A program made the position numbers and the translations under genes. The notes beneath the pieces were generated by a model. That model was not told the origin of the DNA. It searched no databases and saw only the letters and a list, made by a program, of their open reading frames with translations. Shown piece by piece: positions 33,133 to 42,567 of a stretch of DNA of 64,000 bases. Source of the DNA: an uncultured Alphaproteobacteria bacterium (lineage in GTDB: Bacteria > Pseudomonadota > Alphaproteobacteria > Rhodobacterales > Rhodobacteraceae). Positions within the stretch are counted from its first letter, which is position 1. Each line of letters begins with the position of its first letter. Location: the NCBI GenBank assembly GCA_902581005.1, contig CACHMT010000004.1, positions 39,742-103,741 on the forward strand, given 5' to 3'.

Positions 33133-33939
33133 TTAACTTGCAATCCCTATGTGGGATTTATTTAAGGACGTTGAGGTTATTGACGCTTCGAATGCCTCGT
33201 CAGTCTCAACACCGTAAATTTCTCTCGCTTTCGCATCGCTCAATTCACTCGGCTTGCCGTCAAACACTATCTCTCCAGACCGCATTCCAATAATCCTGTC
33301 GCAATATGTTCTTGCTGTATCTAAAGTGTGCAAATTACATATCACTTTGATTTTTTCGTTCGAATTAATTGATTGCAGTGCTTCCATTACTAGCCGTGCG
33401 TTTAATGGATCCAAGGATGCAATTGGCTCATCTGCTAAAATTATTTTTGGATTTTGCATCATCGCTCTACAGATCGCTACCCTCTGTTGCTGACCTCCAG
33501 ATAAAGTTTCTGCTCTTTGCAAAGCTGTAGGAGCGACACCGAAACGATTCATCAAATCAAGGGCATCCGAACGCTCTTCTTTAGTAAAAAATCTGAGTGT
33601 TGACCGCAAAGTAGACTGGTAGAACAAGCGACCCAATATGACGTTTGTGATCACGTCCAAGCGAGGCACTAAATTAAATTGCTGGAAAATCATTGCGCAT
33701 TGAGATTGCCATTGCCTTTTCTCTGAACCCTTGAGCTCCAGAATATTTATGCTCCCGGCAAACACTTTCCCTTCAGTTTCAGTAGTCAGTCTATTTAAAA
33801 CCCGGAGGAGCGTTGACTTTCCTGCGCCAGAACGACCGATGATACCTATGAACTCATTTTTAGTAGATTCAAAAGAAACACTATCTATTGCGACTGTCGA
33901 ACCAAATTCTTTTTTAAGTTTTGATACTTGTAGATGCAT
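33133..33939 (-). CDS. phnC2: Phosphonate ABC transporter ATP-binding protein PhnC (second system)
   Basis: The protein of about 268 residues has Walker A GRSGAGKSTLL, Q-loop FQQFNLVPRLDVITNVILGRL (PhnC hallmark), signature [17 protein letters not shown], and Walker B IILADEPIASLDP. The track start at 33993 would lie inside the Pho box; the ATG at 33939 has AGGAAG upstream and begins right before the conserved LQVSKLKKEFG. It is the first gene of phnC2-phnD2-phnE1-phnE2-unknown-transferase. Confidence 0.92.
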   Translation of the reverse strand: MHLQVSKLKKEFGSTVAIDSVSFESTKNEFIGIIGRSGAGKSTLLRVLNRLTTETEGKVFAGSINILELKGSEKRQWQSQCAMIFQQFNLVPRLDVITNVILGRLFYQSTLRSTLRFFTKEERSDALDLMNRFGVAPTALQRAETLSGGQQQRVAICRAMMQNPKIILADEPIASLDPLNARLVMEALQSINSNEKIKVICNLHTLDTARTYCDRIIGMRSGEIVFDGKPSELSDAKAREIYGVETDEAFEASITSTSLNKSHIGIAS

Positions 33940-33964
33940 GATTTCACTTCCTGAACACATAAAT

Positions 33965-33993
33965 AGATCAGCAAAGTGACAGAATGATTTCAC
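33965..33993 (-). promoter_or_regulatory. Putative Pho box upstream of phnC2
   Basis: On the minus strand, GTGAAAT-N4-CTGTCAC-N4-CTGATCT: one good unit flanked by two weak ones at 11-base spacing. It ends 25 bases before the phnC2 ATG. Confidence 0.5.
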
Positions 33994-34033
33994 ATTTGTG
34001 AAAGAAAAATAACAGGTTAAAAATATGAATTCT

Positions 34034-35209
34034 TTAACTAATAATTGACGCGTTTATTAATTTTTCAATGTCGGTAACGATCACCTTAACCGGATTTGTT
34101 GACGTAGCTGTGTCAAACATAGCTTTTTTTGCAATCCTTTTGGCACAGCTATCAGGGACTCCAATTTCTGAGAGTGACTCCGGGATTTCTAATTGTGTTA
34201 ATAATTGTTTAATACATGAAATTAAATGATGCTGGGTATCTTCCTTTAAACCAAGTGATTTGGTTATTCTATTTGTCTTTTCACCCATATTCACCAAGTT
34301 AAAATCTAAGACCGTTGGCAAAATAATAGCATTGGTCAAGCCGTGATGAGTGTTAAACTCCGCGCCAATCATGTGAGATATTGCATGAACCAACCCCAGA
34401 CCCTTTAAAAATGACACACCGGCCATACATGACCCTATAAGCATTCCCGATCTTGCGTTCAAGTCATTAAGATTATCACATGCTCTTGGCAAATATTTCC
34501 ATATGAGGTGTAACGATTCCAATGCCATTGCATCATAGATAGGGTTAAAGTCAGGAACCAAATACGCTTCAATTGCATGCGTAAGAGCATCCAATCCAGT
34601 CCATGCGGTTAAATTAAAAGGGAGATCCAGTGTTACCATTGGGTCTAATATTGTTTGGCAGGGCTTGTACATCGGATGCCAAACACAGAACTTCATTAGT
34701 TTTTTTGAATGCGTTACCATCGCGGTACTTTCGGTTTCCGCCCCAGTACCCGCTGTTGTCGGAATGGTAATAAGCTTTGGGAACACACTATTATTGTCTA
34801 TTTTGGGAGGATTTTTCTCGTAGTCAAATCTCCAGAGATCTTTACCACTATTAACAGTCAAGCCAATGGCTTTACCTCCATCCAATGCGCTGCCTCCACC
34901 AATTGCTATTATCCCATCATGTTTGTCTTTTGAGAACTGGTCGCACCCCATTTCTAAATCTTTATCATTTGGGTTAGGCGCTATACCGCTGTAAAAACCA
35001 AAAGAAACATTTTTCTTTTTCAAAGCCTTTTTTAAAATATCTATAAATGATAGGTTTTTGCTTCCTTTATCAGTGACAATTAAAGGATTTGAAATGCCAT
35101 ATTTTGTGCAATAATCACCTACCTCCCAAATGCGTCCAGGTCCATAAGCTATTGGTATTGGGAATACCCAATCCTGTGGTGTTAAAATTTTTTCATCCTC
35201 TATAAACAT
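34034..35209 (-). CDS. Iron-containing (group III) alcohol dehydrogenase
   Basis: The 391-residue protein has GIIAIGGGSALDGGKAIG (NAD-binding), TIPTTAGTGAETESTAMVT and the metal-ligand pattern ALTHAIEAYL ... GLVHAISHMIGAEFNTHHGLTNAI, which gives the Asp and three His for Fe. It reduces or oxidises a short aldehyde / alcohol in the cytoplasm. It is divergent from an EamA transporter and near an aldehyde dehydrogenase, so the three may handle one alcohol or amino-alcohol carbon skeleton, possibly one from phosphonates. No Pho box was seen. Confidence 0.85.
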   Translation of the reverse strand: MFIEDEKILTPQDWVFPIPIAYGPGRIWEVGDYCTKYGISNPLIVTDKGSKNLSFIDILKKALKKKNVSFGFYSGIAPNPNDKDLEMGCDQFSKDKHDGIIAIGGGSALDGGKAIGLTVNSGKDLWRFDYEKNPPKIDNNSVFPKLITIPTTAGTGAETESTAMVTHSKKLMKFCVWHPMYKPCQTILDPMVTLDLPFNLTAWTGLDALTHAIEAYLVPDFNPIYDAMALESLHLIWKYLPRACDNLNDLNARSGMLIGSCMAGVSFLKGLGLVHAISHMIGAEFNTHHGLTNAIILPTVLDFNLVNMGEKTNRITKSLGLKEDTQHHLISCIKQLLTQLEIPESLSEIGVPDSCAKRIAKKAMFDTATSTNPVKVIVTDIEKLINASIIS

Positions 35210-35314
35210 TTTTTCTCAATTTACTGTTTTCTTTTTACAGAATAGATTGTTTTAGGAAAGGTTTGTAAAAAACTTTTAGTTGTTATGGAACACTAAAACA
35301 TTGAGAAGCTGTTA

Positions 35315-36241
35315 ATGATACGTGAAAGAATCACTGTAGAGCCAAAATACTCAGATACATCTTTAAGCTTAGCGCTTTTAATTAGCGGAGGCTTATGGGG
35401 TCTTTATTGGATACCAATAAGGGAACTGTCATTGGCAGGATTGGATAGCTATTGGAGTATCTTTTTTATAAATGCTTGCCCACTTCTAGTTCTATCCCCA
35501 ATGGCACTTTTCAAGATCAATCAATTTAAATTTACAGATTGGTCCACTCTATTATCTGGTCTTACTATAGGACTTGCTTTCACGCTTTACGCAGGCGCGA
35601 TTTTAGAGACTACCGTTGTCAGGGCAACCCTCTTGTTTTATCTTAGCCCGATCTGGGGAACTATTTTCGGCACGATTTTTTTATCGGAGAGATTTACCGT
35701 CAGACGGACAATTGCAATTATTTTTGCTTTGTTCGGGATTTTTTTGCTTCTATCAAATAAAGATACTTCAAATTTTACATTGAAGATAGGTGACTTTTTC
35801 GGTTTTTTATCAGGCCTTCTTTTTGCTATTGGATCGGGATTGTTGAAGCGCTCGCCAAGAATAAAAATATTTCCTCTAACGTTCTTCGTTTATGCATTCA
35901 CCAGTGCAGGCGCATTAGCATTGGTATTTTTTTTCGTCGGCCAGACTGAAATACCAAAAAAGACTGTAATTGATTTTTTCCCTTATGTTTTTCTATGGTC
36001 TACAATTATATTTATGCCAAGCTTTATGCTTGTCTTTAAAGTCTCACAGACTTTGTTTCCTGGACGCGTAGCTATTCTCCTTATGTCAGAGATCATAGTT
36101 GCTGTTGTTACGGCTAGTATTTTACTTCCAGAGGAAAGAATGACTTTAATTCAATGGCTTGGAGCACTTGCAATTGTTATAGCCGGCTTTATTGAGATAC
36201 TATTTAGCAAGTCGACAAAATACATATCAAAGCCCATGTAA
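35315..36241 (+). CDS. EamA/DMT-family transporter
   Basis: The 308-residue inner-membrane protein has about ten helices in two EamA halves (first LLISGGLWGLYWIPIRELSLAGLD, second starting near residue 150). Substrates of such exporters or importers are various metabolites. It converges on the aldehyde dehydrogenase with a 15-base overlap. Start ATG 35315 has only a weak GAGAAG upstream. Confidence 0.8.
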   Translation: MIRERITVEPKYSDTSLSLALLISGGLWGLYWIPIRELSLAGLDSYWSIFFINACPLLVLSPMALFKINQFKFTDWSTLLSGLTIGLAFTLYAGAILETTVVRATLLFYLSPIWGTIFGTIFLSERFTVRRTIAIIFALFGIFLLLSNKDTSNFTLKIGDFFGFLSGLLFAIGSGLLKRSPRIKIFPLTFFVYAFTSAGALALVFFFVGQTEIPKKTVIDFFPYVFLWSTIIFMPSFMLVFKVSQTLFPGRVAILLMSEIIVAVVTASILLPEERMTLIQWLGALAIVIAGFIEILFSKSTKYISKPM

Positions 36242-37651
36242 CGATTTAGTTTCCAAATAATCCTCCAAACCCATTAAACCACCCTCTCTGCCATTGCCGG
36301 ATTGTTTGTATCCACCAAAAGGTGTTCCATAATTGTATCCACCTCCATTTATGTGAACTGCCCCGACTCTCAATTGTGAACTAACACGCTCTGCTTTTTT
36401 AATGTCAGACGTTTGCACATAGGCCGCTAAGCCATAGGGCGAGTCATTTGCTATAGATATCGCTTCCTGCTCATTCTTGAATGGCATTATAACTAAAACT
36501 GGTCCGAAAATTTCTTCTCTAGCGATCCTCATAGTATTTCTAACATTATAAAAAATTGTTGGTTTAACAAACCAACCCTTTTCTAAACCGTGAGGCTTAC
36601 CTAAACCTCCCGTTAAGACGGAGGCTCCTTCTTTTATTCCCAAATCAATCATATTTTGAACTCGATCGAATTGTATTTTATCAAATAAGGGCCCTATGTG
36701 ATCTCCCTCTTTAGTTGGATCTCCGATTAAAATTTCTTCTGCTGACTTCTTTGCTATTTTTAAAACCTCTTCGTAACAAGAGTGTTCAACTAGTAGCCTC
36801 GTCGGTGCATCACAAGATTGACCCGTATTGAACATGCACTCATTGATCGAATATTTTATATCCCTTTCTAGATTTGCATCCGAAAATACAATGTTAGGTG
36901 ATTTTCCACCAAGTTCCAAAGTAACTCTTTTAATGGTCTCAGAAGAATCTTTGGTTACCATGATTCCAGCTCTTGTCGATCCAGTGAAAGACATCATATC
37001 TATTTCTGGATGCTTTGACATTGCCCTTCCCACCGTATCTCCGACACCGTTAACCAAATTAAAAACACCGGCTGGGTAGCCGGCCTCCTCAATGATTTCG
37101 GTATAAACCATCGCAGATAAGGGTGTGTACTCTGACGGTTTCAAGATACAGGTACAGCCAGTTGCTAAAGCTGGTATAACCTTCAGTGCGATTTGATTTA
37201 CAGGCCAGTTCCAAGGTGTTATCAGTCCACAAATCCCTACCGGTTCTTTTAAAAGAATATCCCCACTATCCAAAAGTGTTCTTTCCTTAAGCTCTGCCAG
37301 CGCACCAATAAATGATTCCAAGTGCCCTACAGCTGCATCCGCTTGGGCAGATCGTGCCATTGATATAGGTGCACCCATCTCTTCGCGCATGGCCTGGGCT
37401 AAATCTTCGAACCTTCTCTCTGTTATTCTCTTGAGATCCTTCAAGAGATCTATTCTTTCTTTCTTTTTCGTTTTGGAAAAGCTTGTAAATGCTTTTTTCG
37501 CCGACTGAACTGCATCATTGACATCCTGTTCATTTCCTAGTGACACAGTCCCGATTTGTCTTAAATCCGATGGGCTTATCACAGCCATTGTTTCGTCTGA
37601 TCTTGGGTTTACCCACGTCCCATTAATAAAAAATTTTTTTAACTTTTCCAT
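36227..37651 (-). CDS. Aldehyde dehydrogenase family protein
   Basis: The protein of about 474 residues has the NAD-binding LITPWNWPVNQI and FTGSTRAG, the general base in VTLELGGKSPNIVF, and the catalytic Cys in FNTGQSCDAPTR. It ends TPFGGYKQSGNGREGG. It oxidises an unknown aldehyde to acid. The track start (TTG 37681) reaches into the promoter region; ATG 37651 begins just before the family's FINGTW and is preferred. A Pho box for the divergent GAPDH gene lies 54 bases away and points the other way. Confidence 0.87.
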   Translation of the reverse strand: MEKLKKFFINGTWVNPRSDETMAVISPSDLRQIGTVSLGNEQDVNDAVQSAKKAFTSFSKTKKKERIDLLKDLKRITERRFEDLAQAMREEMGAPISMARSAQADAAVGHLESFIGALAELKERTLLDSGDILLKEPVGICGLITPWNWPVNQIALKVIPALATGCTCILKPSEYTPLSAMVYTEIIEEAGYPAGVFNLVNGVGDTVGRAMSKHPEIDMMSFTGSTRAGIMVTKDSSETIKRVTLELGGKSPNIVFSDANLERDIKYSINECMFNTGQSCDAPTRLLVEHSCYEEVLKIAKKSAEEILIGDPTKEGDHIGPLFDKIQFDRVQNMIDLGIKEGASVLTGGLGKPHGLEKGWFVKPTIFYNVRNTMRIAREEIFGPVLVIMPFKNEQEAISIANDSPYGLAAYVQTSDIKKAERVSSQLRVGAVHINGGGYNYGTPFGGYKQSGNGREGGLMGLEDYLETKSLHGL

Positions 37652-37704
37652 TTTTTTAATCCGTGATTTTTCTATCCTCAACTATAGACAATTAATTGTA
37701 TTTT

Positions 37705-37722
37705 CTTACATATTTTTGTCAT
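37705..37722 (+). promoter_or_regulatory. Putative Pho box upstream of GAPDH-arsJ
   Basis: CTTACAT-N4-TTGTCAT: one perfect unit and one partial at 11-base spacing. It ends 32 bases before the GAPDH ATG. Confidence 0.55.
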
Positions 37723-37754
37723 AATTTTTTTGTAACGTCTATCCGAGGTCTATT

Positions 37755-38759
37755 ATGAAAATAATTATTAACGGGTTAGGAAGAATTGGGAAGCTTGTCT
37801 TTAGAAGACTATGCGATGAGAACCTCCATAAAAATATTTTAATGGTGAATGAGAAAGCAGGGTCTGCTTCTGACCAAGAGTATTTTTTAAGATATGACAC
37901 CGTTCATGGGACTTGGGGTGATGACCTTTGTTTTGAAAATGGTTGTCTTAATTACAAAGATCATTCTATAGCTGTGATGACAGAGGGGTCTATAGAGAGT
38001 ATTAGTTTTCCTAAATCTGAAAAGTTTCTGGTAGTAGATTGCACTGGCGTGAATAAATCAGAAAAATTACTTGAGCCATACTTCGAAAGAAAGGCATCAT
38101 ACGTATTAATTTCTGCCCCTATAGAATCATCCAATGTCCAGAATATTGTTTATGGAATAAATCATCAATCCATAGACACTAGTGCTTATAAAATATTTAC
38201 AGCCGCAAGCTGTACCACTAATTGCCTCGCGCCTATTGTAAAAGTTCTCGAAGAAAATATTGGAATAAAGCATGGGTCAATTACAACTATCCATAACATT
38301 ACAAACTCTCAAACTATTGTTGATGCTCCAAAAAATAATTTAAGGCGATCGAGATCCGGAATTAACTCATTAATCCCCACGACCACGGGCTCAGCTAGGG
38401 CAATTTCATTAATTTATCCAGAGCTTAAAGGAAGGCTGAATGGTCATGCTGTAAGAGTTCCTCTCTTGAACGCATCATTGACTGATTGTGTTTTTGAGAT
38501 GAAACAGAATGTAGAAGTTGATAAGATTAATCAACTTTTTAACGAAGCTTCAAATACCTATTTGAGAGATATCTTATCTTATGAAGAAAAACCCTTGGTG
38601 TCATCTGATTATGTTAATAATCCCCACTCAGCAATTATCGACTCTCTTTCAACTATGGTCGTAAATAAAACCCAGCTTAAGATATATGCCTGGTATGATA
38701 ATGAATGGGGATACGCCTGTAGAATGGTTGACATCTTATCTAAATTAATCCGAGACTAG
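37755..38759 (+). CDS. ArsJ-associated glyceraldehyde-3-phosphate dehydrogenase
   Basis: This 334-residue GAPDH has INGLGRIGKL, the catalytic SCTTNC, and WYDNEWGY. The second strand reads VNEKAG (Glu instead of the usual Asp) followed by YDTVHGTW, which is typical of the GAPDH partner of ArsJ. With arsenate as substrate it forms 1-arseno-3-phosphoglycerate, which ArsJ exports. It is followed by arsJ after 12 bases and preceded by a Pho box, so arsenate defence is probably induced with phosphate starvation. Confidence 0.88.
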   Translation: MKIIINGLGRIGKLVFRRLCDENLHKNILMVNEKAGSASDQEYFLRYDTVHGTWGDDLCFENGCLNYKDHSIAVMTEGSIESISFPKSEKFLVVDCTGVNKSEKLLEPYFERKASYVLISAPIESSNVQNIVYGINHQSIDTSAYKIFTAASCTTNCLAPIVKVLEENIGIKHGSITTIHNITNSQTIVDAPKNNLRRSRSGINSLIPTTTGSARAISLIYPELKGRLNGHAVRVPLLNASLTDCVFEMKQNVEVDKINQLFNEASNTYLRDILSYEEKPLVSSDYVNNPHSAIIDSLSTMVVNKTQLKIYAWYDNEWGYACRMVDILSKLIRD

Positions 38760-38771
38760 GCTTTCCTCCTG

Positions 38772-40022
38772 TTGATATTCAATCCATTTTTAAATGTATC
38801 GATTATTTATTGGTTTTTGATGCTGACCGATGGTGCTTTACGAATGTTAGTGCTAATGCATTTTCATGATAAAGGCTATTCTCCTTTTACTCTCGCTTAT
38901 ATATTTCTACTCTACGAATTTATGGGTGTTATTACAAATTTTGTGGCTGGCATTTTTGGTCGTCGCTTTGGATTATCCACCCTCTTGATAGCTGGTACTA
39001 GCCTGCAGGTATTAAGCCTAACATCACTTGGCCTTCTATCGATTAATAGCCCAGAATGGTTTATGATTTTTTGCCTTATCTTTTTTCAAGGTCTCTGTGG
39101 TGTCGCTAAAGATTTGACTAAAATAGGAAGTAAGACAGCCGTAAAGTTTCTAAGCAATGAAAATATTAAAGGGAAGCTTTTTAGGAACGTCAGTTGGCTC
39201 ACAGGATCCAAAAATACTGTTAAAGGGTTAGGTTTTTTTGTTGGTGCTTTTTTGATTACCATTCATCCCTTCTCAATCTCTTTATATATTCTTGCCTTCA
39301 TTTTGTTTATAGCTCTAATGATTGCGTTGAACCCAGTGTTAAAAACGCCTGAATTAAATACAAAATCAAATAGAGTACAATCAGAAGGAAAGTTTTTTTC
39401 TGACATTTCCAGTATAAATTATCTTTCTTTGTCGAGAATTTTCTTGTTTGGTGCACGAGACATTTGGTTCGTAATTGGAATTCCTTTGTTTTTATTGGAA
39501 GTGTTTTCAACTATGTTTGTTACGGGATCAAACGGTAAAGTTGTTTTCCTTTTGGTAGGCAGCTTCATGGCTCTATGGGTCATTTTTTATGGCTTCGTAC
39601 AATCTCAAGTGCCAGCAATTATTCAAAGAAAAACTGATTTAAATATAGAATCTAGTGCTTTTCGCTGGTCCATTATTGTAATTTTCCCTACCTTATTTTT
39701 AACTTTGTTAACTTTTGTTTTTGATAACACTCTGTCAGTGACGCTGATTGTAATAATAATCACTTTACTTTTTATATTTGGAGGTTTTTTTGCAATTAAT
39801 TCAAGCATCCATTCTTATTTGATATTAAAGTTAACAAGTAAAAAAAATGCATCCGAAGATGTTGGTTTTTACTATTCAGCTAACGCAGTGGGTCGCTTTT
39901 TTGGAACACTATTATCTGGAGTTAGCTATCAGTTGGGCGGGCTTAGCCTTTGCTTATTCTTTACGACGGTCTTTTTAGTTTGTTCCAGTTATTTTATTGC
40001 AATTTTGGCAAAAAAAACTTGA
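38772..40022 (+). CDS. arsJ: ArsJ organoarsenical efflux permease (MFS)
   Basis: The 416-residue MFS transporter has the ArsJ features LTDGALRMLVLMHFHDKGYSP, LYEFMGVITN, FFQGLCGVAKDLTKIGSKTAVKFL and LTGSKNTVKGLGFFVGA. It exports 1-arseno-3-phosphoglycerate made by the GAPDH in front, lowering cellular arsenate. No ATG fits the N-terminus; a TTG at 38772 with TTTCCTCC before it is the only start that keeps the first helix. It is 60 bases before phoR on the same strand, so read-through into phoR-pst is possible. Confidence 0.9.
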   Translation: MIFNPFLNVSIIYWFLMLTDGALRMLVLMHFHDKGYSPFTLAYIFLLYEFMGVITNFVAGIFGRRFGLSTLLIAGTSLQVLSLTSLGLLSINSPEWFMIFCLIFFQGLCGVAKDLTKIGSKTAVKFLSNENIKGKLFRNVSWLTGSKNTVKGLGFFVGAFLITIHPFSISLYILAFILFIALMIALNPVLKTPELNTKSNRVQSEGKFFSDISSINYLSLSRIFLFGARDIWFVIGIPLFLLEVFSTMFVTGSNGKVVFLLVGSFMALWVIFYGFVQSQVPAIIQRKTDLNIESSAFRWSIIVIFPTLFLTLLTFVFDNTLSVTLIVIIITLLFIFGGFFAINSSIHSYLILKLTSKKNASEDVGFYYSANAVGRFFGTLLSGVSYQLGGLSLCLFFTTVFLVCSSYFIAILAKKT

Positions 40023-40082
40023 TATCTGGATTTAAAAATGAATCACTGTAAGCTACAATTTACGTTCTGAGTTGGTTTTAAG

Positions 40083-41375
40083 ATGAAAGACAATCGTAAA
40101 GATTATATCATTTTTTCTACTATTCTAATTGGTTTAACAATGGTTTTTGCGAGCTTAGGATATCCAATCTGGGTTTTCCCTGCAACGGTTCTCATGTGCT
40201 CGATAATATTTTTTATGTATTTAAAGTCTAGCCAAATAGGCGAAAAGCACCATGTTAACGCATTGAAACAGGAAGCTATCAAGGAAGAGATTCAAGATAC
40301 GTATAATGCCAAGATCACTTACAGGGTAATTAAAGGATTATTGAACATTCTTCCTTCACCCTATATTTTGATCGACAGAAATGGTAGAATAACATTCATA
40401 AATTCAGAGGCTAAAGGAATAGTCCCTGATTTTCATGCTGGCTCCCATATTTCGAACGTTTTCAGGTCGCCTATTTTTTTAGCTGCTGTCGAGAATGCAA
40501 TAAAAAAAGATAAGCAGGTAAAGCTGTCTTTTGAAGTTCAAAGCCCACAATTTCGTCAATTTAGTGCAAATATTTTTTTCATATCATCAAATAAAATATC
40601 AAACAATTTCAATGACATTTTTATCCAACTAACAGATGACTCAACTCATATAAGAGCCGAAAAAATGCGGACGGATTTTGTTGCAAACGCTAGTCATGAG
40701 CTTAGAACTCCATTAGCGTCGATCACAGGCTTTATCGAAACATTGCAAGGGCCAGCAAAAAATGATCCGAAGGCAAAGGATCTTTTCTTAAATCTTATGG
40801 CCAAACAGGCTGGTAAAATGGAACTTTTAATTAAAGATTTGATGTCTCTTTCCAAATTGGAAATACTAGAGACTAAACCTATTACGTCTGTCTGCTCATT
40901 AAGTGAACTTATCAGTGATTTAACGCAGAGCTTACAACAATACGCACAAGACAATAATGTTAAACTAGTTAATAATATTTCTAAAAAAATGATGCCAATA
41001 ATGGGGGAAGTTGATCAATTGCGACAACTATTCTCAAACTTAATAGAGAATGCTATTAAATACTCAGGATCTGAATGTGAAGTAAAAATTTTTCTGTCCA
41101 AAGAAAAACACAAAGGTATGGTTGGAATAGTGATTGAGGATAACGGGCGTGGAATTTCTGCAGAACATTTACCTAGACTTACGGAGAGATTTTATAGAGC
41201 TAACACAAATTCTGAAGCTGAAAAAGAGGGTACTGGTTTAGGATTGGCGATAGTGAAGCATATTTTAATCAGACACCGCGGAAAACTCCAGATTGATTCC
41301 AAACTTGACAAAGGCAGTCAATTTACTGCTTGGCTACCAAAAGGGAATTTGGGTAAACAAAAAAAAATAAAGTGA
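40083..41375 (+). CDS. phoR: Phosphate regulon sensor histidine kinase PhoR
   Basis: The 430-residue membrane sensor has two N-terminal helices (about residues 8-50), a PAS-like region (LNILPSPYILIDRNGRITFIN), the phosphoacceptor box DFVANASHELRTPLASITGFIETL, and ATPase boxes NLIENAIKYS, EDNGRGIS and GTGLGLAIVKH. It phosphorylates PhoB and is held off by PstB-PhoU when phosphate is plentiful. It stands before pstSCAB-phoU-phoB, apart from its usual place beside phoB. Confidence 0.93.
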   Translation: MKDNRKDYIIFSTILIGLTMVFASLGYPIWVFPATVLMCSIIFFMYLKSSQIGEKHHVNALKQEAIKEEIQDTYNAKITYRVIKGLLNILPSPYILIDRNGRITFINSEAKGIVPDFHAGSHISNVFRSPIFLAAVENAIKKDKQVKLSFEVQSPQFRQFSANIFFISSNKISNNFNDIFIQLTDDSTHIRAEKMRTDFVANASHELRTPLASITGFIETLQGPAKNDPKAKDLFLNLMAKQAGKMELLIKDLMSLSKLEILETKPITSVCSLSELISDLTQSLQQYAQDNNVKLVNNISKKMMPIMGEVDQLRQLFSNLIENAIKYSGSECEVKIFLSKEKHKGMVGIVIEDNGRGISAEHLPRLTERFYRANTNSEAEKEGTGLGLAIVKHILIRHRGKLQIDSKLDKGSQFTAWLPKGNLGKQKKIK

Positions 41376-41416
41376 ATTAAAAATTTAAAAAAAATTTATG
41401 TTTTCAATATCTTATT

Positions 41417-41445
41417 TATTCATAAAATTTTAATATTTTTGACAC
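41417..41445 (+). promoter_or_regulatory. Degenerate Pho box upstream of pstS
   Basis: TATTCAT-N4-TTTTAAT-N4-TTGACAC at 11-base spacing. The units are weaker than in the phn boxes, although pstS is normally the strongest PhoB target. It ends 70 bases before the pstS ATG. Confidence 0.4.
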
Positions 41446-41515
41446 ATTTAAGTGAGGATCTAGTGACATTGTTCGATGTAATTAGACTTTTGAGTTAACA
41501 AAGGAGTTGTCAATA

Positions 41516-42481
41516 ATGAACAATATTTTAAAAATTTTTACTGCTGCAGTTGTAGGGGCAGTCTTAAGCACTGGCTCGCTGATGGCTAGGGAAGGCGATC
41601 AAATATCGATCGTTGGATCCTCAACTGTATTCCCATTTTCAACCATCGTTGCAGAGCGTTTTGCCAAAAACACTGACTTTAAAGCCCCAGTTATAGAATC
41701 AACGGGTACCGGTGGGGGCGCGAAACTATTTTGTGCAGGGATCGGTCTTGATCATCCAGACGTAACCAATGCAAGTAGGGCAATGAAATCAAGCGAAAAA
41801 GAGACTTGTACTGCAAACGGTATAACGCCGGTTGAGTATATGATCGGCTTTGATGGAATAACTTTCTCAAACAGCAATAAAGCACAGAAGTATTCTTTAA
41901 CTAAGGAAGAGATTTTCAAAGCTGTGTCAGCTAAAATAATGTCTAACGGGAAAATGGTAGACAATGGCTATAAGAGATGGAGCGACATTAATCCGTCCTT
42001 GCCGAGTGTTAAAATAGATGTTTTGGCTCCTCCACCATCTTCCGGCACACGAGATGCTTTCGTAGAGTTGGTCATGCACGATACTTGCAAGAAGGTTTAT
42101 AAAATGCCTAAAAAAGGTGATGACGGGTACAAGGCCCTTTGTTCTGCACTAAGAGAAGACGGTGCTGTTACCGAGGCAGGAGAAAATGACAACCTGATTA
42201 TAGAAAAGCTTGCTGCAAATCAGGATCGATTTGGTATTTTCGGATATTCATTTCTTGACCAAAATAAAGATAAGGTTCAGGGTTCTGTCATAAACGGTGT
42301 AGCTCCATCAATGGGTACAATTGCTGATAGTTCGTACAAAGTTTCTCGGCCACTATTCTTTTATGTTAAAAAAGAACACGTTGGGGTAGTTCCAGGACTT
42401 CAAGAGTTTTCTGACTATTTTATGAGCTTAGCAGTGAGCGGTAGCCCCTTAGAAGCTGCTGGCCTTATTCCAAAGCCATAG
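41516..42481 (+). CDS. pstS: Phosphate-binding protein PstS
   Basis: The 321-residue secreted protein has a signal peptide ending LMA|R. Phosphate-pocket motifs are IVGSSTVFPFS, ESTGTGGGAKLFC and PPPSSGTRDAFVEL. The track begins at a TTG (41507); the ATG at 41516 has AAAGGAG nine bases upstream and is chosen. A 13-bp hairpin follows before pstC. Confidence 0.94.
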   Translation: MNNILKIFTAAVVGAVLSTGSLMAREGDQISIVGSSTVFPFSTIVAERFAKNTDFKAPVIESTGTGGGAKLFCAGIGLDHPDVTNASRAMKSSEKETCTANGITPVEYMIGFDGITFSNSNKAQKYSLTKEEIFKAVSAKIMSNGKMVDNGYKRWSDINPSLPSVKIDVLAPPPSSGTRDAFVELVMHDTCKKVYKMPKKGDDGYKALCSALREDGAVTEAGENDNLIIEKLAANQDRFGIFGYSFLDQNKDKVQGSVINGVAPSMGTIADSSYKVSRPLFFYVKKEHVGVVPGLQEFSDYFMSLAVSGSPLEAAGLIPKP

Positions 42482-42503
42482 TGTACTAACCTATTTACTT
42501 AGA

Positions 42504-42535
42504 CCATAAAGCCGATTACCATATCGGCTTTATGG
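42504..42535 (+). other. 13-bp hairpin between pstS and pstC
   Basis: CCATAAAGCCGAT and ATCGGCTTTATGG pair perfectly around TACCAT. There is no T-run, so this is probably a 3' stabiliser of the pstS message or a partial stop. Confidence 0.65.
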
Positions 42536-42567
42536 CACATTAAATTACAGACAGGATTTTCACTTCA

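Noticed and set aside
33940-33993. N-terminal extension of phnC2 in the ORF track
   Set aside because: It lies within and just after the Pho box; the ATG at 33939 has AGGAAG and begins at the family start.
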